A DNA stretch of 64,000 nt from UBA7916 sp036121365 (GTDB lineage: Bacteria > Pseudomonadota > Gammaproteobacteria > Comchoanobacterales > Comchoanobacteraceae): the NCBI GenBank assembly GCA_036121365.1, contig JAZAFR010000011.1, positions 1 to 64,000 of the forward strand, given 5' to 3'. A program made the translations under genes and the position numbers. Under the pieces are notes generated by a model. It was not told the DNA's origin, ran no database searches, and saw only the letters and a list, made by a program, of their open reading frames with translations. Position 1 is the stretch's first letter. Each line of letters begins with the position of its first letter. This document shows, piece by piece, positions 1 through 9,735 of this stretch.

Positions 1-3000
1 GCAGATCGCAGTGCTTGTTCTCCATCGATAGCTTTAATTTTATCTTTAGCAGCCGTTATGACAGGATCATTTTTATCGATCTCCTGTCCAGCGGCAGTAT
101 AAGCAGCCTCAGCAGCATTCAGAGCCTCTTCTATCTCCGCGGACATCCTTATTAAGTCACCATGTTTTTCATTGGACAGGGTCTCACCAACAGCAGCGAC
201 CTTGGTATTTAATTCTCCTGTTTTAATCTCCAAAGTACGCACTCTATTTCCTTGCTCCTCCCGAACCTGATCGAGTGCATCTCCTACTTCTTTATCTTCG
301 GATGGTTCTTCACCTAATCTAGATCTAGCAACGTCTCTAGCACTCTTAGCCGACTCTATACCTTCTATTACAGCCGTTAACTCAATTGAATTCATAGTGG
401 CCAATTGCTCAGGGGAAGCTTTTGCGACCTGTTCAGATAAGTTTTGATTTGCCTGAGCGACAGTGTCCTCTCGGTTATTAAGTTCTCTTTGGAGAAGAGC
501 CTGTGCCTGGGTTACTTTTTCTTTGCTATTGAACTCTCTGCCTGCAATAAGAGCAGCATTTTGAGCTTTTTGACTCTGGATAACGAGTGTCTCTTGCTTG
601 CTCTTTATATCTTCAAAGCTCATTTCTCCAACATCCTTCACGCTAGACACTGTGTCCTGCAATGCGGCGGAGCTAGTAGTGGCTTCTTTAGCTCGTCGGA
701 CTTCTTCTGCTCCGAGAGCTTCAATTTTAGCGTGAGCAGCCGTGATGACAGGATCAGTTTCATCGATATCCTGTCCAGCGGCAGTAGCAGCAGCTTTGGC
801 TTTTATCACACCTTGAATGATAACATCTTTAGATTCCAATAGAACCTTAGCGCTCATTTCTCCAACCCTATTCACTCTGTCCACTGTGTCCTGCAATTCC
901 CTTGCGCTCAGAGTGGCAGCGGCCTCTAGTCCTTTTTGAGTTTTCAATTGAGAATCAATAGATTGGATTGTTGCATTTGCTTTGTCTACTAGTTTCATGT
1001 CAAGGGGCTTGCCGGCGGCTGTGGCAGTTACTTGGGCTTCTTCCAGAGTTCTTTTTGCTGTAGCCAGTTTGTTAGTTAATTTATCAGAGCTCTGCCCTTC
1101 CAAGTTTTCTGTCTGACTTAAACTTGCAGACAGGGCAGAAGAGCTCTTAGTGGCAGCGGCCTCTAGTCCGGTTTGTCTCGTTACTGCCTCTTCGATACGA
1201 GCACGTGCAGCTTCTGCTTTGTCTAATAGTTCCTGATCAAGGGGCTTGCCAGCATCTGTGGCAGCTCTTTTGGCGGCTTCCAGAGTGCTTGATAACGAAG
1301 CTCCTGTTGCAGTTAAGTCATCAGCGCTCTGCCCTTCCAAGTTTTCTGTCTGACTTAAACTTGTAGATAAGGCGGCGGAGCTAGTAGTGGCTTCTTTAGC
1401 TCGTCGGACTTCTTCTGCTCCGAGAGCTTCAATTTTAGCGTGAGCAGCCGTTATGACAGGATCAGTTTCATCGATATCCTGTCCAGCGGCAGTAGCAGCA
1501 GCTTTGGCGTTTAGCACAGCTTGAATGATAGCATCTTTAGATAGGCCTAGACCACTTGCTGTCATCGATGAAAAGTCTTCTGGAATAGAAGCGACACAAC
1601 CATTTAATTCTTCTGTTTTAATCTTCAAAGTACGTACTCTATTTTCTTGTTCCTTCCGAATCAAATCGAGTGCATCATTTACATCTTTTACATCGATTTT
1701 AGGATAACCGGCTTTTTCAGCAGCGGCTTCGCACCCTTGAACTGCAGTTCTTAGCGCCTTTTCTAAAGCGTTTAACTCTGTAGCGTTCCCTTGCAATGCT
1801 TTGTCAGTTACACTTTTAACCACGGATTTCAATTTGTCTTGCTTCTTCTTTACTGCTGTTTCGAGCCGGGTTCGAGCAGCTTGGACTTTCACTATTTTAC
1901 CTTTTCCTGCTGCTATTTCTTTTTTTACTGCTTTGTTAGCGATAGTCCCATTATTCTTGGCAGCGGCTTCGTACCCTTGAACTGCAGTGTTTAATTCCGC
2001 TTCTAAAGCGTTTAACTCCGTAGCATTCCCTTGCAATGCTTCGTCAGTTACCCTTACGACCACGTCATTCAATGTGGTGCTTGCTCTCTTTGTAACTGCA
2101 GCTCGACGAACTTGTTCTGCTTCGAGAGATTTAATTTGACGATCAGCAGCCCCACTATTGAACGACTGTCCAGTGGCAGTAGCAGCACCTTCAGCTTTTC
2201 TCACAGCTAAAATGATATCATCAATGGCTATGGGTATATTCTCAGCGCTCATGGTTGTAACATTACTGTGAACGTCAGACACTAGACGAGTCACTTCTTT
2301 TGAGGTCTCTTCGGCAAATTCAGCTCGTTGTCGGAGTTCTCCTTTAAGTCTATCTATTGCTGTGTTTGCTTCTACTTGAATTGCATCTCGGGATTCAATT
2401 AAAATGTTTAGATCAGCGCCCTCACCTAATATTTCTTTAGATGATTCAAAAGAATCTTCATAATCCTGTATAGTTTGTTCTAAACCCTCTTTTAACTCCC
2501 TTAACTCTTCAACTGTTTGAGGGGACGAGACTTCATTACATTTTTTGATCTGAGCAGAAACTGCTCGTTCTTTATCTTGAACATCCGTTTTAGCATTCAA
2601 AACTTTGATACGTTGACCAACAGTGGATAGAAAAACAGGAGGAGATTCTAAGCCAGACACACCCTCAGGCTCCTGTGGATACTCCAATGATTCAACTTCT
2701 TCTTGATACTTTGTAAGTTCTTCCATAGACGCATTTTCTTTAGGAAACTTAGACTGTAATATTTCAACTTGAGTATTATATCTCGTAACATCAGAATTAT
2801 ACTGATTTATAATATCAGTTTGTTCGATTACGGCACCATCCTGAGGTTCTTCCAACTCACTACCTCGCTGATCACCCTTAATTACACCCTTTAACCGCTT
2901 CCCCATTTCAATTCTCGCCCTACTCCGTGACAGTCCTTTATTTCTAAGACTTTCTCTCACCTTACTGAGAATACCAGGTCTACCCCCTTCTACCTGATCA

Positions 3001-6000
3001 GAACTACGTTCTTCTTCCTCGTCTGCATCAGCTCCAGAGGCATTCCTTAAAATTTCTTGTTCCTCTTTTTGTTCTTGTGTGAGTTCTTCAGGAAGATGAG
3101 CAGCATCCGCTCCAGGAAATCTAAGTTGAGCATCAACGTATTCAGCCGCATGAGCTATACGACCAACAACCGAAGTTAAAGCAGAAGCAGGTTCAGGGGC
3201 AGGTTCAGGAGCAGGTTTAGGAGCAAAAACAGGTTTAGAAGCAGAAGTAGGTACAACATTCTGACGATAAGCAGCAGAGGCAGCAGAAACTGAGGGAAGC
3301 AAACCGTGTCCAAAACCCACAACCCCAGAAGGAGAGGAAGCAGTATTTAGAGAGGGCACTAATGCACTTGACCCTAAATCACCAGGAGTAGGCGGATTCA
3401 TATGATCAAGCATGGGGCCATGCAACGCTTCAGCACCCTTCATCATGACTTGTATCACTTCTGGACTAGTTAAAACCGTTTTAAACTGACGGCCACGATC
3501 CATGTCGTATAAAGTTTCCAGACTGTGTTTAGAAATAAAATCATCAATCTCAGTTGCAATCGCCTTATCTTTATCTGATGTTTTTAAAAAAGTTTTCAAC
3601 AGATTGCAGACTAATAAATTATTTTTTCGTAATATTTCTCTTCGACACTCCCGTATATCATCTATTAGCTTTATCTTTTCTGAATCTCGTACAGAATCTC
3701 CAGAAATTTTTTGAATACGTGTTTTTAATGCTTTTAAAGATTTTATGTCTTTAGCAAGATCAAGTTCTCGATTCTTCAGCAACATCTTGCCCTCTTGAGA
3801 TAAAGTTTTATCCCCTATAGAACTGGAGACGCTGGCCAATTCCTCAGGAACTCTTTCCAATAAACCTTTAATATCTTGACTAGATAGTTGGGACTCAAAT
3901 CCTTCTAAACAAACTAATTCTGTTTGATCAGCCTCTTTACTCAACTCATCTTTTAAATTACGGAAATTCTTTTCTTTAAACGCCTCATATTTTTCTTTTT
4001 TTTCGCGATCAAGAAACTCATAAAATTTATCCCTATCGGCCGTCTTAAGATAATCATCTAAAAAAAACATCTTAAACATGCTACTGTTTTCAATACTCAT
4101 AGGTTTGCCTTTGGTAAAAGAAGTCTTTCGACTATCATCGAACGAACCAGCTTCCCATCCCGAATCAAAATCCCTGTGTACACTGTTAAATTCACCCATA
4201 AATTCTTTTTGGTACCACCCTTCATCATCCAAGATTTGTCTAACAGCAGAAATTCTGAGCAAACGATTGAATTTATTCATGTAAGCCACATAATGGTTTC
4301 TATTATCTTGCTTGATTGCTTCAGAAAAACATTGTTTTGCCTCAGAAGCCAAACACCGAGCAAGTTTTTGTTGATCCTTACTCAACTCATTTAAACCAAC
4401 GACGTCTTCATCTTCATCAAAATTACAACCAAAATCTAAATCAATATCAGGTGATTTTGAACTCAAATCAACTTCTTTCATTAAATCTTCGAGTTGCTCC
4501 AAGGCTTCGTTATCACCAATACCACTTAATTTAGAAAAATCACCTTTTAACTGCTCACGATCACCATCCTTACCCTCAAGTTTCTCCCTAATCTCTTTAT
4601 TATAAGAATCATCAATAAAGGAATTTAATTTGTCCAAATACTTAGCCACCAGAGGCTTGAATTTATCCAACACTTCTTTTTTTTCAAGAAAACCCAACCT
4701 TTCATCTAGCGGTGTCCCACTTAGAGCTAAAAAATCATCAACACCAAGAGCAATAGCATCCTCATCCTCATACTCATCAACATCCTCATCAACATCCTCA
4801 TCAACAGAACCATCAACATGCATTACATCGATAATAGTCTGTAATTTAACCAATAAATCTGATTGTAAAGGGCTGGGAGAATCTAGATCGATATCCTCCC
4901 CTAACATTTCTTTTAAAAAAATATCCAACAAGGAAGATTTGTTGTAATAAAACCAATTTTCTTTCAGCTCATCTTTGATTCTATCAATTGCATCTTTCTT
5001 AAACTTGTCAGAATTATACAAATCAGTATCATCACGATCCACAGCAGTATCTGGTGAACGTGCATTCGAAATTTCATCTATTTTCTGCAAAAGTGCTTCC
5101 ATTTCAGAATCACTAACTGTTTCTTCTGAAAAATTATCTACCGCATTTTTATAAGTACTGTAAAGAGCATCATCAACCAACAATTCCTTTGCTTTATAGT
5201 CAAGTAATACTTTATTTATCTTCTCTTCAGCGTCCTTCAGTTTGTCTGTTTTTGGTTTAAGTTCATGTATTTTTTTTTGAAGAGATTGACATTTTTTAAG
5301 GTCAGGTTTTTCCTTTTCGGTAAATATCGAATAGTCTTCAACTGCTTGATAAATTTTACGCTCCTCACTGTCCAAAGTATCTCTGAAAATCCTATTCTGA
5401 ATTTTTTCAAAAGACCGATCTTTTAATCTCAAACCACCTTCAAAAATACCAGCGCCTATCAGCCTTTGACGTTGGATACGCAAATGATTCTCTACATCTC
5501 TTCGAACGTCAGAAAACACATCCTTAGGATCAGAAAACTCTTCCTTAGGATCAGAAAACTCTTCCTCAGCAGCATCAAAAAACTCGTCCTCACCATCAGA
5601 ATCAGTATCAGAATGCGCCTCATCATCCAGAGCAGAATTATCATCCAGAAATTTAAGAGATCCAAAAGCCCTATCAAGATCTTTAAGATAGGTCGAAAGA
5701 TTTTCAGAAGAAATCTCATCACGAGAATCACAAATGACTCCAATTTCAGACAGGGATGCATTGACAATGTGTACTGCCGTCTTTAATTCACTTTTTTTTG
5801 CTTCATTAAAGTCTGAATCAGCAATAGAGCTAAGCCTAACACATTCAGGAGCCATTGTTTTTATCATATACAATGCCAAATCCAAACGATTACTTAACTT
5901 TGATTGTCCGGAAATCTCATTTGGATTTTCGCCGTGTAACCACATTGCATCTTGAGGGGATTGCCCTAGATTGTCATGCACTTCCTGTAACGACGGAAAA

Positions 6001-6206
6001 GTCTTACCGTTAAGAGTAAGTCTATAATATTTTCCAAAAACCGGAGGAAGACTACACCCTAAACTGCGACGATCAACTAGCCTAAAACTTCTATAAGGAG
6101 TATCTGTTGTCGCATCAGGGCTTAATTCTTTTCCCTGCAAACCTTGTAAACCTAAAAAATCACTATACGCTTGCAAGAATGATGAATTGATATCTCCCTC
6201 AGGCAT
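1..6206 (-). CDS. Giant repetitive coiled-coil protein, partial (C-terminus beyond window)
   Basis: One reading frame stays open from an ATG at 6206 to the left edge, giving at least 2,068 residues with no stop. The start is supported by a GGGGGA ribosome site about 8 bases upstream. The N-terminal half is charged, with acidic runs (for example around 4,760-4,810 and 5,560-5,640). A Pro/Ala-rich linker follows near 3,180-3,260. The C-terminal half (below about 2,900) is Ala/Glu/Lys-rich, heptad-like and built from diverged repeats, some nearly identical at DNA level. No signal peptide, membrane segment or enzymatic motif was recognised. It lies downstream of the 6,290-8,395 gene on the same strand, 83 bases away, so the two may be cotranscribed. 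The size, repeats and lack of a housekeeping match suggest a surface protein or secreted effector, but function is unknown. Confidence 0.85.
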   Translation of the reverse strand, partial: MPEGDINSSFLQAYSDFLGLQGLQGKELSPDATTDTPYRSFRLVDRRSLGCSLPPVFGKYYRLTLNGKTFPSLQEVHDNLGQSPQDAMWLHGENPNEISGQSKLSNRLDLALYMIKTMAPECVRLSSIADSDFNEAKKSELKTAVHIVNASLSEIGVICDSRDEISSENLSTYLKDLDRAFGSLKFLDDNSALDDEAHSDTDSDGEDEFFDAAEEEFSDPKEEFSDPKDVFSDVRRDVENHLRIQRQRLIGAGIFEGGLRLKDRSFEKIQNRIFRDTLDSEERKIYQAVEDYSIFTEKEKPDLKKCQSLQKKIHELKPKTDKLKDAEEKINKVLLDYKAKELLVDDALYSTYKNAVDNFSEETVSDSEMEALLQKIDEISNARSPDTAVDRDDTDLYNSDKFKKDAIDRIKDELKENWFYYNKSSLLDIFLKEMLGEDIDLDSPSPLQSDLLVKLQTIIDVMHVDGSVDEDVDEDVDEYEDEDAIALGVDDFLALSGTPLDERLGFLEKKEVLDKFKPLVAKYLDKLNSFIDDSYNKEIREKLEGKDGDREQLKGDFSKLSGIGDNEALEQLEDLMKEVDLSSKSPDIDLDFGCNFDEDEDVVGLNELSKDQQKLARCLASEAKQCFSEAIKQDNRNHYVAYMNKFNRLLRISAVRQILDDEGWYQKEFMGEFNSVHRDFDSGWEAGSFDDSRKTSFTKGKPMSIENSSMFKMFFLDDYLKTADRDKFYEFLDREKKEKYEAFKEKNFRNLKDELSKEADQTELVCLEGFESQLSSQDIKGLLERVPEELASVSSSIGDKTLSQEGKMLLKNRELDLAKDIKSLKALKTRIQKISGDSVRDSEKIKLIDDIRECRREILRKNNLLVCNLLKTFLKTSDKDKAIATEIDDFISKHSLETLYDMDRGRQFKTVLTSPEVIQVMMKGAEALHGPMLDHMNPPTPGDLGSSALVPSLNTASSPSGVVGFGHGLLPSVSAASAAYRQNVVPTSASKPVFAPKPAPEPAPEPASALTSVVGRIAHAAEYVDAQLRFPGADAAHLPEELTQEQKEEQEILRNASGADADEEEERSSDQVEGGRPGILSKVRESLRNKGLSRSRARIEMGKRLKGVIKGDQRGSELEEPQDGAVIEQTDIINQYNSDVTRYNTQVEILQSKFPKENASMEELTKYQEEVESLEYPQEPEGVSGLESPPVFLSTVGQRIKVLNAKTDVQDKERAVSAQIKKCNEVSSPQTVEELRELKEGLEQTIQDYEDSFESSKEILGEGADLNILIESRDAIQVEANTAIDRLKGELRQRAEFAEETSKEVTRLVSDVHSNVTTMSAENIPIAIDDIILAVRKAEGAATATGQSFNSGAADRQIKSLEAEQVRRAAVTKRASTTLNDVVVRVTDEALQGNATELNALEAELNTAVQGYEAAAKNNGTIANKAVKKEIAAGKGKIVKVQAARTRLETAVKKKQDKLKSVVKSVTDKALQGNATELNALEKALRTAVQGCEAAAEKAGYPKIDVKDVNDALDLIRKEQENRVRTLKIKTEELNGCVASIPEDFSSMTASGLGLSKDAIIQAVLNAKAAATAAGQDIDETDPVITAAHAKIEALGAEEVRRAKEATTSSAALSTSLSQTENLEGQSADDLTATGASLSSTLEAAKRAATDAGKPLDQELLDKAEAARARIEEAVTRQTGLEAAATKSSSALSASLSQTENLEGQSSDKLTNKLATAKRTLEEAQVTATAAGKPLDMKLVDKANATIQSIDSQLKTQKGLEAAATLSARELQDTVDRVNRVGEMSAKVLLESKDVIIQGVIKAKAAATAAGQDIDETDPVITAAHAKIEALGAEEVRRAKEATTSSAALQDTVSSVKDVGEMSFEDIKSKQETLVIQSQKAQNAALIAGREFNSKEKVTQAQALLQRELNNREDTVAQANQNLSEQVAKASPEQLATMNSIELTAVIEGIESAKSARDVARSRLGEEPSEDKEVGDALDQVREEQGNRVRTLEIKTGELNTKVAAVGETLSNEKHGDLIRMSAEIEEALNAAEAAYTAAGQEIDKNDPVITAAKDKIKAIDGEQALRS
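664..1508 (-). repeat. Near-identical direct repeats within the giant coiled-coil gene
   Basis: Bases 664-800 and 1,372-1,508 are 137-base direct copies; I see one difference between them. A second pair lies between them: about 1,084-1,126 and 1,321-1,363. A weaker pair is at about 1,771-1,810 and 2,017-2,055. All are in the same reading frame of the giant gene, so copy-number change keeps the frame. The low divergence indicates recent duplication or gene conversion. Confidence 0.85.
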
Positions 6207-6289
6207 AACTCATCCCCCATAAATAATATGACAAAAAAAGATCATTGTATAAAATACCTAAAAATAGACACAGCACTCAAACAACCTCC

Positions 6290-8395
6290 TTATTTACCTG
6301 TTGTGGGACTACCCATTGGTGGACGGTGATTTTTACCTTTGTTACTCTTTTCTTTGGATATGGGAGGGGCAGAGGGGAGTGTAGTCACACTATCATGAAG
6401 CTTATCCAGTTTTGCCTTTCTTGGCGAGCTAGAATCCAGAGAAAATTTCTTGCTAAGCTCTTTAGCATTTTTCACAGTGGTATTGAATTCCTTCCCTTTT
6501 GCAAGCAATGCCGCTTTGACCCCATCCAAAAAGTCAGCATCTGAGCACTCTAAATTTAACCTTTTATTGGGAAATTTTTCGAGCGCTTCTGACATCGCCT
6601 TCAAACCTGCATGATAAGAAACACTATTTTTTCCGTTTTGATCATCATTACTCCAAGAAACCGAAATTGACTCAACTTTTTTACCTTCTAAACTCTTAGG
6701 AGCATCTTCTTTCAATATAAAATTACTGCTATCAGCAGGACTACGATGATACTTATGAAAAATTGTATCTTCAGCTTTAACGCTATACCCAATGACAAAT
6801 TCACCAGTATCAAGGTCTAAACCCTCTCTATCCACTGGAATGAGTGTTGCTTTTCCAGGAGAAAATTTTGCGCTATCAACAGCTTTGGCATCTTTCTTTG
6901 GATCTTTTTTAGAAGGAGAAGAATGTTCAGGACCTTCAGAATTAACTAGATTTTTAAGACCTTTCCCCATTAAAGCAAGACCCAAACCAGCAGTTACTGC
7001 TTGTCCAAGAGCAAAAGTAGACGCAGCAGTTGTAGCAGTTGCAGCAGTCGCAGTAGAAACAGCTGTTCCTGCGACAACAAGATCCATACTATCTGGAGAA
7101 AAAAGCGAATGCGATTTTTCTGCTAAGAGTTCAAACCACTGACTTTGCGAACTAGTACCAAGCAATAACGTACCACCAAGTATCCACGGAAGACTAGAAG
7201 TGAGACGCTCACGCCATGTTCTAGATTTTGTAGATTTTTTTATCTCGTCGTTGGACGTCTTTGATGAATATAGTTTGAGTGCTAGCATTGATAAAAGAAA
7301 CCAAGATGCAATTTGATCTATCGGAAGATTTGCTAGCTTTGGAGAAATAGTCGTAAGTTCTCCACCATCTATATTACGCGTATAAAGCGCTACCATATTA
7401 CTTACCTCTTCCTTTGATCCTAATGATGAGAAATCAAAGGAACCAAGTTTGCCATATAAGTATCCTGTCAATTTAGACGCTTCTTCAACACTTAAGTTCT
7501 GCAGAACTTGAGAAGCACCCCCGATAATAGGAATATTTTCTTGTATGTGAGATAACATTTGCTGAATATTTCCGAAATTATCAGATACACTCGTAGATAA
7601 AGCAGTTGGAACAGTAGATATAGAAGATAAAGTACTCCCCGCTGCATCCTTCAAACCTGCCAGGTTATTAACTACAGAACCTGATAAACTTCCTAACTGA
7701 GAGCCCAATCCTGTCAATGTCTCAGCTACGCTAGCGCCAGAAGATAAAGCATTCTCCTGGATTGCCCCCCACACAGCAGGTAACTGATCTCCACGATAAT
7801 ACAGCAAAGCCATACCACCGATAACCAATGCTCCAACACCAATTGCCTTAAGTGCTCTTGGTAAGGACCTAGAAGAAGAAGGAGCAGGAACAACCTCTAA
7901 AGGCTCCTCAGGAAAAATACGTGAAGCATGCCCATCCGTAGATGTCGGTGAAGCAGGCTCAGCCATAAATGTCGGTGAAGCAGGCTCAGACGCAGATGTC
8001 GGAGGGGGAGACGCAGCCGTAGATGTCGGTGAAGCAGACTCAACCGTAGATGTCAGTGAAGCAGGCTCAGTCGGTGAGGAAGACACATGAGAAGAAGGAA
8101 GTTTAAACGCATTGTTAATCTGTGCAAGAGTGATAACATTAGTGGGAACCGAGTCTACTTCTATTCCTAATTCAGAAAGCCTACGCTTTGCTGTTTCATT
8201 TTCCAAAACACACTGTTTAAAAAATTTTCTGTCAGAGTAATAACTGCCCGAATAAAGACCAGGAGGACTTTTGAGTATACCCTCAAGATTATCCTTCCAC
8301 GATTCGTCTAATTCATCGTCCTTCAAACACTCAAAAATTTTTTGATAGATAGTTGGGTGAGTTTTACGCTCTTTATTTCTATAAATATGTATCAT
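6290..8395 (-). CDS. Ser/Thr/Pro-repeat membrane protein, unknown function
   Basis: 701 residues from the ATG at 8,395, which has AAGGAA seven bases upstream; an in-frame ATG at 8,413 is less well placed. No family was recognised. The N-terminal 100 residues are charged. Residues about 105-165 form a low-complexity stretch with repeated Pro-Ala-Ser-Pro-Thr units. A hydrophobic segment follows near residue 190, then a Ser/Gly-rich amphipathic region, a second hydrophobic stretch near 400 and an Ala/Thr-rich one near 440-480. The C-terminus is basic and Pro-rich. The spacing of hydrophobic stretches resembles bacterial proteins that insert into host membranes, but this is inference. It lies directly upstream of the giant coiled-coil gene on the same strand. 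Confidence 0.85.
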   Translation of the reverse strand: MIHIYRNKERKTHPTIYQKIFECLKDDELDESWKDNLEGILKSPPGLYSGSYYSDRKFFKQCVLENETAKRRLSELGIEVDSVPTNVITLAQINNAFKLPSSHVSSSPTEPASLTSTVESASPTSTAASPPPTSASEPASPTFMAEPASPTSTDGHASRIFPEEPLEVVPAPSSSRSLPRALKAIGVGALVIGGMALLYYRGDQLPAVWGAIQENALSSGASVAETLTGLGSQLGSLSGSVVNNLAGLKDAAGSTLSSISTVPTALSTSVSDNFGNIQQMLSHIQENIPIIGGASQVLQNLSVEEASKLTGYLYGKLGSFDFSSLGSKEEVSNMVALYTRNIDGGELTTISPKLANLPIDQIASWFLLSMLALKLYSSKTSNDEIKKSTKSRTWRERLTSSLPWILGGTLLLGTSSQSQWFELLAEKSHSLFSPDSMDLVVAGTAVSTATAATATTAASTFALGQAVTAGLGLALMGKGLKNLVNSEGPEHSSPSKKDPKKDAKAVDSAKFSPGKATLIPVDREGLDLDTGEFVIGYSVKAEDTIFHKYHRSPADSSNFILKEDAPKSLEGKKVESISVSWSNDDQNGKNSVSYHAGLKAMSEALEKFPNKRLNLECSDADFLDGVKAALLAKGKEFNTTVKNAKELSKKFSLDSSSPRKAKLDKLHDSVTTLPSAPPISKEKSNKGKNHRPPMGSPTTGK

Positions 8396-8413
8396 AAGAA
8401 TTCCTTTACACAA

Positions 8414-8880
8414 TAATGAAATTCATATAGACCATAAACATGAAAAAATCAGAAAAAAATTCAGAAAAAATTGAAAAAAAACTTTGGAAAACATCTTGAT
8501 GCCAACATTAGAGAAAATTAAAAAAATAACGCGAATCACTTAACAAAATTGGACACTCAAATGAGCAATACAAAAAAACACAGACCTAGATGGCAACTAA
8601 ATAAAATCACACCAAACCGGGAGTCTTAGTAATAATTAGACAGTAGCCACTGATAGAAAAATAGAGATACAATCAATTCATTAATATATCTATTCAAATA
8701 TTATTTTTCTACTCTAATAGAATTTTACGTTAACAATACCAGAGTCAATTTTAATGTAACGTGAAAAATCATCGAATATATCGAACACTGAGGTCTTTCA
8801 AAAATTCAGTTAAAGTTGAACTCAAAAAAACACGACTGAATCAACAACCACTGACCACACATCTTATTTCAAATACAAAA
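8414..8880. other. Intergenic region, no gene seen
   Basis: 467 AT-rich bases between lpxC (3' end) and the membrane-protein gene (5' end), both on the minus strand. It should hold the promoter of the 6,290-8,395 gene and the end of the division transcript. I found no convincing hairpin terminator, tRNA or open frame with a ribosome site. Near 8,445-8,485 there are A-rich runs repeating GAAAAAA-type blocks. Confidence 0.6.
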
Positions 8881-9735
8881 TCAAATCTCAGCAAATTCAT
8901 AACTTTTTGTTGCCACCAACTTATCTAATAACAACTTATTCATTCTATGCCCTGAGCAATGACCTTCAAATTCACCATAAATCAAATGACCAAATAAATG
9001 CAAATCCCCTATCGCATCAAGAATTTTATGCATTGCAAACTCATTGCAATATCTCAAACCTTCAGGGTTCAAAATCGAAGATTCATCTAAACCTATCGCA
9101 TTATCTAAACTCGCTCCCAGCGCCAAATTTTGCTTTTTTAACATCTCAAGCTGTGTCACAAAACCGAAAGTCCTTGCCCTACTGACATCAATAAAGTAAG
9201 ACTCTCTTTCCATATCAATACTTGCTTTCTGTCCCCGCTCAGAAATAGCAGGGTGATCAAAATCAATACTAAAGTTAACCTTACGACCATTGTGAGGCTT
9301 CAAATAACAATATGCGCCCTTCTCATCCTTAACTTCAACCAAATCAGTAACACGAATGATTTTCTTGGAAATCTTCTGTGGTAAAATACCACCAGATTGC
9401 AATAAAAACACGAAAGGTGCAGCACTACCATCCATAATTGGCACTTCAGGACCATCCAAGTCTACATACAAATTATCAAATCCCACACCAGCAATGGCAG
9501 ACAGCAAATGCTCAACAGTTGCCACCTTAGCCCCCTTTCTCTCAAGCGTAGTACACAACCGAGTGTCACTAATAAAAGCCATATTAGCTGGAATTTCAAC
9601 AACAGGATTACAATCCACCCGTCTAAAAACAACCCCTGTATTAGGAGGAGCTGTGCGAAAGGTCAAATAAATGGACTGACCAGAATGCAATCCCACACCA
9701 GAAGCACAAACACTATTTGCTATGGTATATTGCAT
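8881..9735 (-). CDS. lpxC: UDP-3-O-acyl-N-acetylglucosamine deacetylase
   Basis: 284 residues. LpxC is the zinc deacetylase of the first committed step of lipid A synthesis, in the cytoplasm. The zinc and catalytic residues are visible: H76 in a VEHLLSA motif, H236 and D240 in HKILDAIGD, and H263 in SGHRMN, matching E. coli H79, H238, D242 and H265. The length is slightly short of the usual 300-305 because the C-terminal tail is trimmed. The ATG overlaps the ftsZ stop (TAATG), so the two are translationally coupled. This is the conserved end of the division and cell-wall cluster. Its presence shows that the cell makes lipopolysaccharide. Confidence 0.97.
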   Translation of the reverse strand: MQYTIANSVCASGVGLHSGQSIYLTFRTAPPNTGVVFRRVDCNPVVEIPANMAFISDTRLCTTLERKGAKVATVEHLLSAIAGVGFDNLYVDLDGPEVPIMDGSAAPFVFLLQSGGILPQKISKKIIRVTDLVEVKDEKGAYCYLKPHNGRKVNFSIDFDHPAISERGQKASIDMERESYFIDVSRARTFGFVTQLEMLKKQNLALGASLDNAIGLDESSILNPEGLRYCNEFAMHKILDAIGDLHLFGHLIYGEFEGHCSGHRMNKLLLDKLVATKSYEFAEI

